Assembly: GCF_016097555.1 (NCBI RefSeq)
Contig: NC_054699.1
Span: 2,707,793-2,771,792, forward strand
Length of the DNA: 64,000 nt
Direction: 5' to 3'
From: Gigantopelta aegis
Lineage: Eukaryota > Mollusca > Gastropoda > Neomphalida > Peltospiridae
Shown: one piece after another, positions 43,900 through 56,118 of the stretch
Position numbering within the stretch: position 1 is the stretch's first letter
Layout: each line of letters starts with the position of its first letter
Program-made: the position numbers and the translations under genes
The notes under the pieces: model-generated
What the model saw: the letters and a program-made list of their open reading frames with translations, nothing else
What the model was told of the DNA's origin: nothing
Database searches by the model: none

Positions 43900-44857
43900 A
43901 CAAAAATAAAAGTACGCACATAAAACCACTATCAAAAACAGAGTTAAAGCTGTAACTAAAATAATAAATAATATACTTAAGTCTGTATAAGAAGAGGACC
44001 TACAAATAAAGTAACGTAAGATAAAAGCTGCAGAACAAACTACTGGTCAAAGATTAAAAGTATGGTAGCACTATGACTTATTTAAAACGAAGTGTGGGAA
44101 GGGGGAATAAAATAATAATTAAGGGTAAATAAAACAAAGAACAAAATAATGAACAAAATAATAATGAACGAATAAATGCATAAATGGATAAACCAATAGC
44201 AAAAACAATCTGAATACATAAAAGGAATTACCCGGATAATTTACAAGTAATAAAGACGAAAGGTTATTTGACTATGTGTAAAAAAAAAAATCTTACTAAT
44301 ATTAGGCCTAACTATAACGTAACTTTAGATGAAAATAATTACTGAGCTAGCTCAGCTAATAATAATACATTTATTAAAATTTAATAAAATAATTTTAAAA
44401 CAAAAAAAAACTTACTTTAAAACTAAACTAAAAGAAGTCAAACCATCCTGCATGAAAACATGGATTGAATAAGTGAAATAAACCCAATGCGAGGTAAACA
44501 ACCACTCTTAAAACAAGCTAAGAAGCTGAGAATGTAGGAGTGAGTACAACTCAAGTAAAAACTGCAGAGTAAACTGCTAGTAAGAGATTAAAGGTCTTGT
44601 AAAACTAACAAAGATAAAATAATAGTGATACAAAAGGGGGTGGGGTGGGTGGGTGAATACTTAGTATGAGTGAATTAATTAAGTATAAATGAATGAATGA
44701 GTGAATAAATCAGAACAAAATAAATAATATAAATAAATAAAATAAAATAAAGCTAATTAAATGAATGAAAGAGGTGGGGGGGGGGGGTAAAACTGTAATG
44801 ATAATAAAAATCACTTTAAAACAAACAGTTTATGCATGTATTCTGTTTCAGTCCAAA
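43900..44857 (-). other. 3' part of the Penelope-like element, AT-rich
   Basis: A-rich on the plus strand with two loosely similar halves about 540 bp apart (CTGCAGAACAAACTACTGGTC vs CTGCAGAGTAAACTGCTAGTA). No ORF that I can support. Confidence 0.4.
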
Positions 44858-45430
44858 TTACTTTTCGTAAGTGCGAGAGGAATTGAAATCTTTTCTGGAA
44901 TTAAGTCCCTTGAAAATTGTTCCCAAATTACACATCCAGAATGTCTCTTTTTTAAGTAGAAGTGTTTCATTGTCAACTGAGTCAATAGCGCAGATATGTA
45001 GAAAAGTTAGGTTAGGATATTTCGGATGGGTAACAGTATTCACGTGTTGGGATACGGTACATTTTGTTGTTTTCTTGAGATTACAGTCTGATTTATGGTG
45101 CTTTTAGGTTCTTTGTGGAGCCAATGTACCAGCTGGTATCAGGGTGGATAGTGCAACGTATGAGATAGATAACATTTGGGGTTTTACAGGAAAGATGTTT
45201 CCTAATCTTCCATATTCTTTTATCCCAAGGAGCCTGCAGTGAAGTAGTTTCTACAGAATGTGCACACGTGTCACATCTCTTTGCACAACATTTAAAATAC
45301 CAATTTTTTTGTAACGGGTCATGCTGAATAAAACGTTTGGGAACGGTTGGTTTGTACATTTCGGCCAGGTTCCGTCGGCGTCTGTCTGCAGAAATGATAG
45401 TTTTTCTTGGGAATATTACTTTGTTCTTAG
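44858..45430 (-). pseudogene. GIY-YIG endonuclease domain of the Penelope-like element
   Basis: Minus-strand translations in order: PRKTIISADRRRRNLAEMY, a Cys cluster (CCAKRCDTCAH), PNVIYLIRCTIHPD and WYIGSTKNL (the GIY-YIG signature as VIYLI/YIGST), then FLHICAIDSV, ETLLLKKETFWMCNLGTI and FKGLNSRKDF, typical of the domain's end. The parts lie in more than one frame and the domain is not functional. Confidence 0.75.
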
Positions 45431-45565
45431 GGTTTAGATAAGTATGGACATGTTTTTTCCATTTACTCCCATTTTGTTGTCAACATTAGGAAACAAAGCT
45501 ATCACATCACAAACAGCAAAACATGTTTTCTCGGGTAATGGTGTACAGTTATCATTGATTTTAAG

Positions 45566-45596
<31 letters not shown>

Positions 45597-46038
45597 ACTG
45601 TTGCAAAATTTAGGGGGTGGCGGGCCCTTGGCACCCCCTTAGATCCGCCCTTATATATATATATATATATATATTGAAAACAAGTAATAGTTACAGACCC
45701 AGACGTCAAAATACACCAGACTTTGCCGCCACACTCGCCAGACCCGATTTCGGTGTGTATTGGGCCTTAGGTTCCGCGCTGCAGCAGGATCCCCCAAAAT
45801 GCTATTAGACGTTTGTTCAGAAGCATGCCCAGTCTGATTCGTGCAGTCTTGGCGAACTGCGGGTGCTTTTAGTTTTACCCGTTATTTGTGCATGAAACAA
45901 AATGTTCACTTTGTTTACCCCATATTCTCCAATACATGTATACATGTATTCCTACGCTTATTTACAGAACATGGTTGACGGTAAGAACGAAAGAAATTAT
46001 TTTTGAGTGTAAGGTACTCTTCTTGTACTGTTTGTAAT

Positions 46039-46189
46039 TATAAGAATTGTTTCTCATTTTTTAGGAATTTATCGATGTATAAAAGTCACAAATGTAGTAT
46101 AAAATCGCTTCGCTACGCCACGCCATTTTATACCATTTGTGACTTTTATACATCGATAAATTCCTAAAAAATGAGAAACAATTCTTATA
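46039..46189. repeat. Long near-perfect palindrome (56 bp arms)
   Basis: The left arm TATAAGAATTGTTTCTCATT ... AAAAGTCACAAATG is exactly inverted to the right, ending at 46,189; pairing probably resumes over TATAAAAT, leaving a loop rich in CGCTTCGCTACGCC. It directly adjoins the (CA)n tract. Confidence 0.9.
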
Positions 46190-46190
46190 T

Positions 46191-46315
<125 letters not shown>

Positions 46316-46682
46316 TGTTTTATAAAACAAATTTAGAATCAACTTTAGTCATATTAAAACAATTTCTACAAGCATGGAAAATTATCAGCTACATTCTTGT
46401 GAACTGTCGGAGTTAAATATATATTTACTTTTAACACATATTTGTACCATCCAGCAGTTTAATATAAGGAATAACTATAATGACGATACGAGTAAATATG
46501 TCTACATATATAAATAACATCAGTATTAGTTTTCATACCGCCTTTAGTCCCATATTCTCTAATTGTGGGTATATTTGTAGCGGCGACTTTATTACTGTGA
46601 TTTACTAAATATTGAATTAAAATGTTATTTTAGAATTCACTACTCGTGTTTTTTAATATGTAAAATATCAACCTCGTCTAAT

Positions 46683-48002
46683 TGTAACAGGGTTCAAAGG
46701 ACGAAAACAACACGTCACGACGTTTTGAAATGATTTACTTCATAACGTTCATTATGTCATTGCAAACAACGCCCTGCAAGAATAAAATATACAATATATA
46801 ACAGGCGTTCATTATAAATAATTACATGTATGCGTCATAAAAATCATCGTCATAAAAATAGTTCGATCATACATGTCAATCACAACATCATAAAAATATG
46901 TCCATCACAGGTCATCAATATTAAAAAAATATATATTAACATTTCAATTCGTATCCCATTAATGTCACGGTTATAAGTAACATCTACTAAAATATAATAT
47001 CTTCCTAATCAAACAATCTGTTTGATTAAACTAAACCTGAATAACCTTTTGGTCCACATATACATGTATATGATAGATATCGGGATAATCAATTCCAAGG
47101 GGAGGTAATTACAAGAATAACAAATGGTTGAGATTTAGTGAAAACATTAACCTAATTGACTTAAAATAAATTACTGTGGAATGTTGTCAGAATAAAAAAA
47201 TACTTTACTATATTAAATATTACAATTATGTTATAATGAGGTTTAAGATTAATAATTAATTGAAATAACTGCTTGATTACTAACTAACTATGTCATACCC
47301 TGTATATGGTACACGAGCGTAAACAATGCCGGTGGTCAACAAGAGTGTGTGAAAACCTGGGGAATAAATTATAAACTATTAAAGCATCATAAACTACAGA
47401 TGCTTACGAACCTGCAACAAAATAAAACATTGGCACAGCATACACTCATAAATCATACACGCATATCTTCGTACAATTATGAGTGGAAATATTAAAATAA
47501 GTTGATGTTTAAAATACAAACATATCTTTACGCTGAAGAATTAAGTGTTATTGATATAATATATTTATATGATTCCTTTTTAGAAATAATTTAAAACATT
47601 TAGTAGTTTGTTATACTTAGTCGTAGAACTCCGAGAACTTGCACAATTAGTTATATTATTATCAAAATAATGTAATCATTTATCTGCATTAATTCGCTAG
47701 TATGTGAGCAATATATTTATATATATTATTAATAATGTTTAACTAAAAGAAAGAAATTAATTTGTACCTATAATGTATTCTGATCTGTCGCCTGTCAAAA
47801 CCCGTCAAACATGTCTGCTGTTCATGTAGTGTGTGCACGTGAAAAGCATGCAGTGCTATTAGCCAATCAGATAAAGGGTACCTGACTGAGAACACTAATA
47901 GAATAAATACTATTTGGCAGACAACAATATCTGACAAATACCTGCGAAATATTAAAATAACAAATTACATATTTACACAATATTAAAACATCATCTGCCA
48001 CA
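46683..48002 (-). repeat. Downstream LTR of the gypsy-class element
   Basis: About 1,320 bp; on the minus strand it begins TGTGGCAGATGATG and ends CCTGTTACA. Almost identical to the LTR at 51,016-52,330. AT-rich, with no supported coding content. Confidence 0.95.
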
Positions 48003-48145
48003 CACTTCCCCCCACCGTGAAATGACGTCCTCGTCATTTAACACTACCGCTGACCAAACTTAAAATAGCATGGCCAACATCTGACGGTGTTGTAAACACC
48101 CCCTCAGCTTGAAGAGATCTGAGGTAATTGGCACGTACATACCAG

Positions 48146-48869
48146 TCAGGTTGTGACACTGCTGAAAAGACAATCTCCTCCAGTCATCCACGTAGGCTCT
48201 GTGCGTCGTCGGCTCGACCGCCGAGGTTGGGGCATAGGTGGAGTAACTCTGTTATCTTCAGAAACAATGTCGTTTTCTTCATTACTTGGGTCGGGATCAA
48301 CATACACCAGTTGAGTTGGGGGTTCGTCCGATTCCTGCTCACTGGAAACGTCATTTTCTGATGTCTCCGATACAGCAGCATCTTCGGGTACCTCTACATC
48401 TCCTAGAACCTCATCATCAGCACTCATGTCCTCTCTGGTCATCCTGTACTGCTTCTACCTCAGATGGCCCATCAGCTGCAATATCAGCTAAAACTGAAGT
48501 ATCAGATGGGTAGGCGGAGATAACTAAATCGTCATCCCCAGACTCAACTTCTTGGTCACTGTCAACTACGGTAGTAGTTTTCACCTCGGTGCTATCTTTT
48601 ACTGAAGATGTTAACGTCCGATTCCTCCTTGGTTTAGGGACTGGTACCAAAGGTTCCTGTGGAGCAATGGATCCTATGGGAAGTAGTAAATTCCTATGTA
48701 GCGTTCTCTTGCGACCATCTCCATTTTCCTTGCCAACGATGAAAACTGGTATGGATGGATTTGGTTGTTTCTGAACGATGTACACATCTTCTTCCCACTT
48801 GTCTGATAGTTTGTGCTTACCATCAAACGCAACAATCTTCACTAGCAATCTATCTCCTGGTTCCAACAC
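48146..48869 (-). pseudogene. pol 3' region (integrase C-terminal part) of the LTR element
   Basis: Contains PGDRLLVKIVAFDGKHKLSD and RTLHRNLLLPIGS, the SH3-like/GPY-type end of gypsy integrases, followed by an acidic, proline-containing tail. Fossil, part of the element 46,683-52,330. Confidence 0.75.
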
Positions 48870-48971
48870 TGCAGCTCTTGCTTTCTGATCATAATACAGT
48901 TTTTGTCTTGTTTGAGACTTCTTGACTGCAGCGGAGGCTAAATCATAAGCATGTGTTAGATGTTCTCGTAA

Positions 48972-50267
48972 TTATTTGTTGTAGGCTGCTACAGATTTGG
49001 ATTTCTTTGTCTCCATGTCCAATCCAAAAGCCATATCCACAGGTAAACGCGGTTGACGTCCAAACATCAATGAAAATGGAGAATAACCTGTAGTTTCATG
49101 ACGTGTGCAATTATATGCATGAACTAAAAGACCTACATGTACTCTCCAATTCTTCTTGCTGTTCGAATCTAAAGTTCCGAGCATGTTGCAGAGTGTCCGG
49201 TTGAAGCGTTCGCACATGCCGTTACCCATTGGGTGATAGGGTGTGGTTCTGGATTTGTCAATCTTCAATATGGCACACAGCTCTTGCATCAGTTTTCCCG
49301 TGAAATTAGCTCCTTGGTCGGAATGAATACGTTTTGGAATTCCATAGTGAATTACAAAGTTATTGAAAAACGTCTCTGCTGTAGTCTTTGCAGTCATGTT
49401 TTTGGTGGGACATGCCTGCGCATACCTGGTGAAATGGTCGGTAACTACTAAGATATACTGTTGCCCTCCTTTCGATGGTTCCAATGTCAAGAAATCCATA
49501 CAGACAAGTTCAAGCGGATGTGAAGTTTCTATACTGACTAAAGGTGCTCTACTTGTTGTAGGTGTCTTTCTGCGTAAACAAGGCACACAGTTATGAACAT
49601 GTTCCTCAACATCTTTTGTCATTCCCGGCCAGAAAAATCGTTCTTTAATGAGTGATAATGTTCTATCTCTGCCTGGGTGTCCAACATTATCATGCAAGCT
49701 GCTCAAAGCCACCAATCGGCATCTGTCTGGAAGGACCAGCTGTTCGTGTGTCTCACCATCCACTTTAGTGATTCGGTACAAAACACCACGCTTAAGTTGA
49801 AGCTGTTGAAAGGTCTTCAGAAATCCGATCATCTCCTGATTTCCAGTATACTGCAACCTGTCAGGTCTGGTTCCATTCCTCAAATGTCCGATGACTGTGG
49901 CAAGTGCTGGATCCTTGTTTTGAGAACGTCTCCATTCACGAGCATTCTCTACACATTTGTCCTCTGTAATATCGGTATCATCAAATTCACTAACATCAAT
50001 GGACAAACACAAACTTTCAGCCAAATTGGAAACACAAGTTGACTTACAAATTGCTTGAATGGAATCGTTTGACAAACTTTCCATTTCTTGTGAAACATCT
50101 GTGTCTTCTGGTAACCTTGACAGTGTGTCAGCATCGGCATTAGCCTTGCCTGGTCTGTATCGGATACTGAAATTATAATTCGCCAATGAAGCCAACCAAC
50201 GATGTCCAGTGGCATCAAGACGAGCAGAAGTCAATACATATGTCAACGGATTGTTGTCAGTCACCAC
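48972..50267 (-). pseudogene. pol RNase H end and integrase of the LTR element
   Basis: Begins with the close of RNase H (HRWLASLANYNFSIRYRPG), then the integrase zinc finger (HDNVGHPGRDRT...CVPCLRRK) and the catalytic core with CMDFL, HSDQGANF and CERFNRT as the D, D and E motifs of a gypsy-type integrase. Fossil, belongs to the broken element. Confidence 0.92.
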
Positions 50268-50292
50268 AATAAAATCATGACCATATAAATAA

Positions 50293-51015
50293 TCATGGAA
50301 TTTTTTCAGAAATTGACCATTTCAGACATAAAAATTCCAGCTTGTGAGCTGAGTAATTCTTTTCAGAACGGCTCACTCCTCTACTGGCATAGGCAATGAC
50401 TCTTAAAAGTCCATCTTGTTCCTGGTATAATACAGCTCCCAAACCTTGAGCAGATGCATCCGTGTGGAGCTCAAAAGGTTTGTTGTAAGCTGCATATCCC
50501 AATATGGGTGGAGAAGAAAGTCTACTTTTTAATTCTTCAAAAGCATCTTCTTGTTCCTTCTCCCATTTCCACTGCACTGCGTCAGAAGCCTGTCTTCTTG
50601 TCTTTTTAGAAGCGGTATTTGGCATAAGTTCATTTAATGGCTTCGCAATCTTGGAAAAGTTTGATACAAATTTCCTGTAATATCCTGCAAATCCAAGACA
50701 TTTTCTAACTTCTTCCGGGGTTTTCGGAGTAGGCCACTGCTTGATCTTATCCACCTTCTCTGGATCTGCTTCTATGCCATCTGCAGAAACAATGTACCCA
50801 ACATACTTCACTCGATGTTTGAATAGATTGCATTTCTTTGGAGCAAGCTTTAACCCACAGTCGCGAAGTCGTTGAAATACTGTCTCCAATCTCTGGACGT
50901 GCTCTTCATAAGACTTTGAAAATACAATCAAGTCATCAATGTAAATCATGCAAATATTGAGATGCAGTTCATCCAGACAAGTTTCCATCAAACGTTGGTA
51001 TGTTGCTGGGGCATT
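50293..51015 (-). pseudogene. pol reverse transcriptase and RNase H part of the LTR element
   Basis: Shows NAPATYQRLM, the YIDDLIVFS catalytic box, GYIVSADGIEADPEKV, the thumb (GFAGYYRKFVSNFSKIAKPL) and RNase H start (FELHTDASAQGLGAVLYQ), all typical of Ty3/gypsy pol. Fossil. Confidence 0.92.
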
Positions 51016-52330
51016 TGTAACAGGGTTCAAAGGACGAAAACAACACGTCACGTTTTGAAATGATTTACTTCATAAAGTTCATTATGTCATTGCAAACAAC
51101 GCCCTGCAAGAATAAAATATACAATATATAACAGGCGTTCATTATAAATAAATACATGTATGCGTCATAAAAATCATCGTCATAAAAATAGTTCGATCAT
51201 ACATGTCAATCACAACATCATAAAAATATGTCCATCACAGGTCATCAATATTAAAAAAAATATATATTAACATTTCAATTCGTATCCCATTAATGTCACG
51301 GTTATAAGTAACATCTACTAAAATATAATATCTTCCTAATCAAACAATCTGTTTGATTAAACTAAACCTGAATAACCTTTAGGTCCACACCTACATGTAT
51401 ATGATAGATATCGGGATAATCAATTCCAAGGGGAGGTAATTACAAGAATAACAAATGGTTGAGATTTAGTGAATACATTAACCTAATTGACTTAAAATAA
51501 ATTACTGTGGAATGTTGTCAGAATAAAAAAATACTTTACTATATTAAATATTACAATTATGTTATAATGAGGTTTAAGATTAATAATTAATTGAAATAAC
51601 TGCTTGATTACTAACTATGTCATACCCTGTATGTGGTACACGAGCGTAAACAATGCCGGTGGTCAACAAGAGTGTGTGAAAACCTGGGGAATAAATTATA
51701 AACTATTAAGCATCATAAACTACAGATGCTTACGAACCTGCAACAAAATAAAACATTGGCACAGCATACACTCATAAATCATACACGCATATCTTCGTAC
51801 AATTATGATAGTGGAAATATTAAAATAAGTTGATGTTTAAAATACAAACATATCTTTACGCTGAAGAATTAAGTGTTATTGATATAATATATTTATATGA
51901 TTCCTTTTTAGAATAAATTTAAAACATTTAGTAGTTTGTTATACTTAGTCGTAGAACTCCTAGAACTTGCACAATTAGTTATATTATTATCAAAACAATG
52001 TAATCATTTATCTGCATTAATTCGCTAGTATGTGAGCAATATATTTATATATATTATTAATAATGTTTAACTAAAAGAAAGAAATTAATTTGTACCTATA
52101 ATGTATTCTGATCTGTCGCCTGTCAAAACCCGTCAAACATGTCTGCTGTTCATGTAGTGTGTGCACGTGAAAAGCATGCAGTGCTATTAGCCAGTCAGAT
52201 AAAGGGTACCTGACTGAGAAAACTAATAGAATAAATACTATTTGGCAGACAACAATATCTGACAAATACCTGCGAAATATTAAAATAACAAATTACATAT
52301 TTACACAATATTAAAACATCATCTGCCACA
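51016..52330 (-). repeat. Upstream LTR of the gypsy-class element
   Basis: About 1,315 bp, same ends as the other LTR. Lies directly before the pol remnant on the minus strand. Confidence 0.95.
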
Positions 52331-52442
52331 TAATTAATCAGTATTTGTCTTGGCAGAGCGTCGACAAATACCAATTAACATAAGACTTGGTTGATATGTT
52401 CCATATTAAAACATACTCGTGACGAATCCTCTATATACGTAT
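52331..52442. repeat. Right half of the palindromic repeat split by the LTR element
   Basis: TGTCTTGGCAGAGCGTCGAC, GACTTGGTTGATATG and CGTGACGAATCCTCTATA match the 30.37-30.84 kb copy. The left half is at about 46,575-46,682 (TTTTAATATGTAAAATATCA). Confidence 0.75.
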
Positions 52443-52511
52443 GCAAATATATTACAAACAATAACATATATTGTGTATAACAATACATTATTTAAAAAAA
52501 AAATCAAGAAG

Positions 52512-52580
52512 AACAAATGAATGAATGAATGAATGAATGTATAACAACACCTCAGCACAAAAGACTACTGGGTAACAAAC
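52512..52580 (-). mobile_element. SINE tail scrap with (GAAT)n
   Basis: AATGAATGAATGAATGAATGT followed by ATAACAACACCTCAGCACAA, the inverted variant tail (GTGCTGAGGTGTTGTTA). Confidence 0.5.
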
Positions 52581-52857
52581 TATAGCAAATATATAATGAA
52601 TTGATGATTAACATCAATATAAAAATTATAAAATTAAATTTAATTAAATTTAAACAGTGTAAAGAGCTGTGCAAAAATATAAATATCACAGGTAAATACA
52701 GGTATATTAAAATGTTGAATAAAACTCGACATCTCGTGAACATTTCAAAATAATTTCAAGGCGGAACCAAAACGATTGTATCACATTTCGTCTACCAAAT
52801 ATATCTTTCCGCGACGGATCAAGATTATTAAACTCCTCACAAGACTTTTTAATTTGT

Positions 52858-52990
52858 CTCGTGCTGAGGTGTCATTAAACATTAATTGATTAATTTATTC
52901 ATTAATTTATTCATTCATTTTAACTTTTCCTGCACCGCTTATAGGAGGACTACCACTCTCCTAGGACTTTCTTGACACAATGAAGCTTGG
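52858..52990 (+). mobile_element. SINE tail scrap and dispersed-repeat piece
   Basis: TCGTGCTGAGGTGTCATTAAAC with ATTAATTTATTCATTC, then CCTGCACCGCTTATAGGAGG resembling the repeat at 58.5 kb. Confidence 0.45.
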
Positions 52991-53261
52991 TCGCAACCGC
53001 ACTGATCCAATCATCTTGCCAAGTTAAAATATATATGGTTAATATCATGTTTAAGATCAGTGTAAGGCTATTAATATGCATTGTTGATTTATACAGTTCT
53101 GACACTGGGGAAAAAACCCTCGGTGGTGTCACTAACTTATTTAATTATCAGGAATAGCGATCAACTATATAAAATTAATAGCTTTTGAAACTGATTTTTT
53201 TTTTTTATAATAGGATACATTCATAGTGGTTATGCTATTCTAATGGGGGAGGATTTTCTTT

Positions 53262-53335
53262 TTTTACATGTTCGATGTATTTTTCATGTTGGGTGTCGTT
53301 AAACATTCATTCATTCATTCATTCATTTATTCCTT
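53262..53335 (+). mobile_element. SINE tail scrap with (TTCA)n
   Basis: CATGTTGGGTGTCGTTAAAC followed by ATTCATTCATTCATTCATT. Confidence 0.55.
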
Positions 53336-53477
53336 GCTAATTTAATTTTTTAATACGTTTCTCAGTAATATAACTATGCACATGGAAATTAATTAAGCAC
53401 TACCTGAATTGTATCGCAACCAAAAAAGCGCCTTGAAATATGTAGTTGTGGGTGCGGTGCCTGTGGGGTTTATTTTC

Positions 53478-53735
53478 ATTTCAGATTATTTTCGTACTTA
53501 TATCCAATTAAGGTTCATGCACGCTGTCCTGGGCACATACACCTCAGCTACATGGCTGGCTGTCCAGGACAGTGGGTTAGTTGTTAATTGGTTAGTGAGA
53601 GAGAAGAGGGTGTAGTGGTCTTACACCTACCCATTGAGTTAGTTAAAACTCGCTCTGGGTGGAAGCCGGTACCGGGCTGCGAATCCTATACCTACCAACC
53701 TATGTCCGATGGCTTAACCACGACGCGTTCTGGTG
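53478..53735 (-). mobile_element. SINE, head type D
   Basis: Type D layout; GGAAGCCGGTACCGGGCTGC and ATGGCTTAACCACGACGCG mark the head from the plus side. Confidence 0.72.
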
Positions 53736-53873
53736 GCGGGGTTTAATAAACTTGAGAGTTGTTACACATTCTGTATCTACAGTGTATTTACCGAGAGACA
53801 CATCAGTGTGATTTTTGCTCCATAGTTAATGACCATACATTTCCATGTATAAGTACGGTTTCCGTCTTATTCA

Positions 53874-54128
53874 TTCAGTCATTTCGGCTTATTTTCGTGT
53901 TAATAACCAATTAAGGTACAAACACGCTGTTCTGGGCACACACCCACACCTCAGCTATCTGTAGTATCTGTCCAGGACAGAAGGTTAGTTGTTAGTGGTT
54001 AGTGAGAGAGAAGTCAGTGTAGTGGACTTACACCTACCCAATGAATTGTTAAACTCACTCTGGGTGGGAGCCGGTACCGGGATACGAACCCTGTACATAC
54101 CAGTCTTACGTCAGATAGCTTATACGCG
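53874..54128 (-). mobile_element. SINE, head type D, second copy close by
   Basis: GTCATTTCGGCTTATTTTCGT to GGGAGCCGGTACCGGGATAC; the head end is degraded. Same orientation as the neighbour 140 bp away. Confidence 0.7.
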
Positions 54129-54136
54129 GAATACTA

Positions 54137-54560
54137 TAGTGTTAAAAATCCTCTTTGTTTCCAAATTCTGCCATTTACATATTGACATTTTACGAGTAAA
54201 TGATCTATGGTTTCTTCGTCCAGTTTAGAAAAAGTAAATAGGATAATAACAATTGTATATAGAAAGCTGTTTGTGGCCGTTATTCTATGAAGAATTTTAT
54301 ACTGAACATCTCTTATGGATACTTGCTACGTATTTACATTTTGCAATACAAGAGAGTTATATTTTGCAAAATTGTGGACCAGTGCGTTTGCGCTGTTGGT
54401 ACGACTGTGAAGAAAGAATGTTATAAAATACAACACAACCTTTATTTGTTCTGGATAAAAGTTGGGGGGTTTTCTGATACATGTATTTTCTTTATAATAG
54501 CTTTCCAATTTTCAATGTTTCTTAGTCCCATCGGTATTATATGTTTGCTTTCAGATACAG
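54137..54560 (-). pseudogene. LINE ORF2 C-terminal fragment
   Basis: Minus-strand reading, with small frame changes, gives NIENWKAIIKKIHVSENPPT, then VQYKILHRITATNSFLYTI and KLDEETIDHLLVKCQ, the region after the reverse transcriptase in many LINEs (FQYKILHRI.TN..L; EETI.HL...C). The expected first CxxC is lost. The clade cannot be fixed from this piece. Confidence 0.6.
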
Positions 54561-54999
54561 TTTTTTAAAAGTACATGTATATGTTAATTATATCTTTTAT
54601 ATTGTCGTTGTACAATCAATTTGAAAGCACTGGGGAAAACATATAATAAAGATTTATAGCCGACCAAATTAGCTATTTAATAATAAAGACTTTAGGTTAT
54701 TTTAGGGATTATTAAAAATAATCAAAATGGAAAGGTTTTGCAGCTGATCCATTTTTTCTCCATCCTCTCGGGTACAATGTATTATTGCTGTTATCTTATC
54801 GTATATCTTAATATAAAATACGAACGAAGGACACCAATCTGGGAGTTAAATTACAGCGTCAGTCTGACAAATGATAACAATAAATATGACGATTAAGAAA
54901 TGTGGTGACACGATGTTCAACTCTACCATTAAGCCGAGTTGTATGCATGAAATGGTCACCAGTTGTTACACAGAGCAGAAAATTGTAGCTATCTTAAAG

Positions 55000-55760
55000 T
55001 GATTATTAACTGTTCATCTGTCATGACGCGCCGCTGGGACATCAAGTGCCGCGACCCCACGCAACTCGCCTGATTGCTTTCTCAGGCTCACTCTATTGTC
55101 CGCCATGTTTGTTTCTCTGAACATCGTAAACGATATTAATTTGTGTCTTCGCCGCCGAAAAAAGGAGCGATTCATATTCGCAGTCTTTATTTCAATTTAA
55201 AAACGTCTCCAGTGGCGTGGATAACCGATGTTGTCTTTATTCGCCGGAACGAACCAATCGCCCCTTAATCGTCGTAATTATCGCACTTGCGCAGTAAGCA
55301 GCGCCTCTTATGCTTTTGTCGCCTCTTATTCCAAAGAGTCCGATCCTTAGCCTCGTTCCTGTCAAAGTTGAGCAATAATGGTGTAAACTTGTCGCCTTCC
55401 TTCCACTGGAGACGTGCAAACGATTCATTACTTTTAATAGTTTGCTTGACTAAGTTACTTAGCCCCGAAAATTGAGATTGCAGGTGAAAATGTTCCGACA
55501 TTATCGTATTACGAGGCAGTGGATGCGAAGTCGGTTGTAAGTAGTGGCATCAATATTGATGCAATTTCCAGATCACGGGTCGCTTGAATTGGCTTCATTG
55601 AAGGAACTTGTGATTGCCGTGTTACTCGAAATGTTGTTTACTTGAAGTGATATTCCACATTATCCAAACAGTTCACGCAGAAATGTCGCCGTCTTCGCGC
55701 AATCGGATTAAAACTGATTGAGCGACATCCCAAGTGGGAAACTAAGAGGGTCTAGCACAA
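55000..55760. promoter_or_regulatory. CpG-rich patch, possible promoter
   Basis: Unlike its AT-rich surroundings this stretch is dense in CG: GACGCGCCGCTGGG, CGCCGCCGAAAAAAGGAGCG, TTCGCCGGAACGAACC. It includes an inverted CCAAT box (ATTGG read on the minus strand). It could be the promoter of a minus-strand gene, the ORF below, or of an unrecognised transcript. Confidence 0.35.
55265..55501 (-). CDS. Orphan 78-codon ORF in the CpG-rich patch
   Basis: I do not recognise this protein. It is rich in charged and aromatic residues (LQSQFSGLSNLVKQTIKSNE; LQWKEGDKFTPLLLNFDRNE) and ends in a very basic stretch (KRRQKHKRRCLLRK). The start context ATAATGTCG has a purine at -3. It is not low-complexity and overlaps no repeat that I can see. 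A donor-like GCGCAA|GTGCGA near its end would make it a first exon. It could equally be chance. Confidence 0.28.
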   Translation of the reverse strand: MSEHFHLQSQFSGLSNLVKQTIKSNESFARLQWKEGDKFTPLLLNFDRNEAKDRTLWNKRRQKHKRRCLLRKCDNYDD

Positions 55761-55935
55761 CTGGACAGAGTGAATGTCAAAAGATTAAAGCAGACGTTGT
55801 CCTATATGCGACAGTAATATTTAAACGACAAAACCGTGTCGTGGTATAAGACAATTTAGAAAGAATGTTTCAATACGCACATGACTAAATTACAAAAACA
55901 CATTTCCTTTTACTTTATTTTTGCATTTACCATAG

Positions 55936-56018
55936 TTTGACACCCAATAGCCGATGTATTTTTCGTGCTGGGATGTCGTTAAACATTTATCCATTCACTC
56001 ATTCATTCATTCACTTTT
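55936..56018 (+). mobile_element. SINE tail scrap
   Basis: GTTTGACACCCAATAGCCGA, TTCGTGCTGGGATGTCGTTA and a CATTCATTCATTC run. The same tail without a head occurs at 63.86 kb. Confidence 0.6.
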
Positions 56019-56055
56019 TCATTTTCTTTTACATTATTTCACTGAATGAAAGTAA

Positions 56056-56060
56056 CACAC

Positions 56061-56114
<54 letters not shown>

Positions 56115-56118
56115 CTAT
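56056..56118 (+). repeat. (AC)n microsatellite
   Basis: ACACAC run with ATATATAT/ATCTATATC at the end. Confidence 0.95.

Larger units (their letters stand above)
46683..52330 (-). mobile_element. Ty3/gypsy-class LTR retroelement, broken
   Basis: Fossil element of 5,648 bp on the minus strand with a 4 bp target duplication TAAT (46,679-46,682 and 52,331-52,334). Parts seen: two LTRs of about 1.32 kb with TG...CA ends, a purine tract GGTGGGGGGAAG next to the downstream LTR (48,003-48,016), and pol with reverse transcriptase, RNase H and integrase in gypsy order. The LTRs differ at roughly 1% of positions, so insertion was recent on an evolutionary scale. The internal part is incomplete and carries a few breaks. 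Confidence 0.93.

Noticed and set aside
47743-47937. 64-codon ORF identical at 52,071-52,265
   Set aside because: It lies in both LTRs, which explains the identity; LTRs are not expected to code here.
55265-55475. Plus-strand ORF opposite the orphan ORF
   Set aside because: Lower-quality shadow; only the minus-strand frame has a good start context and composition.
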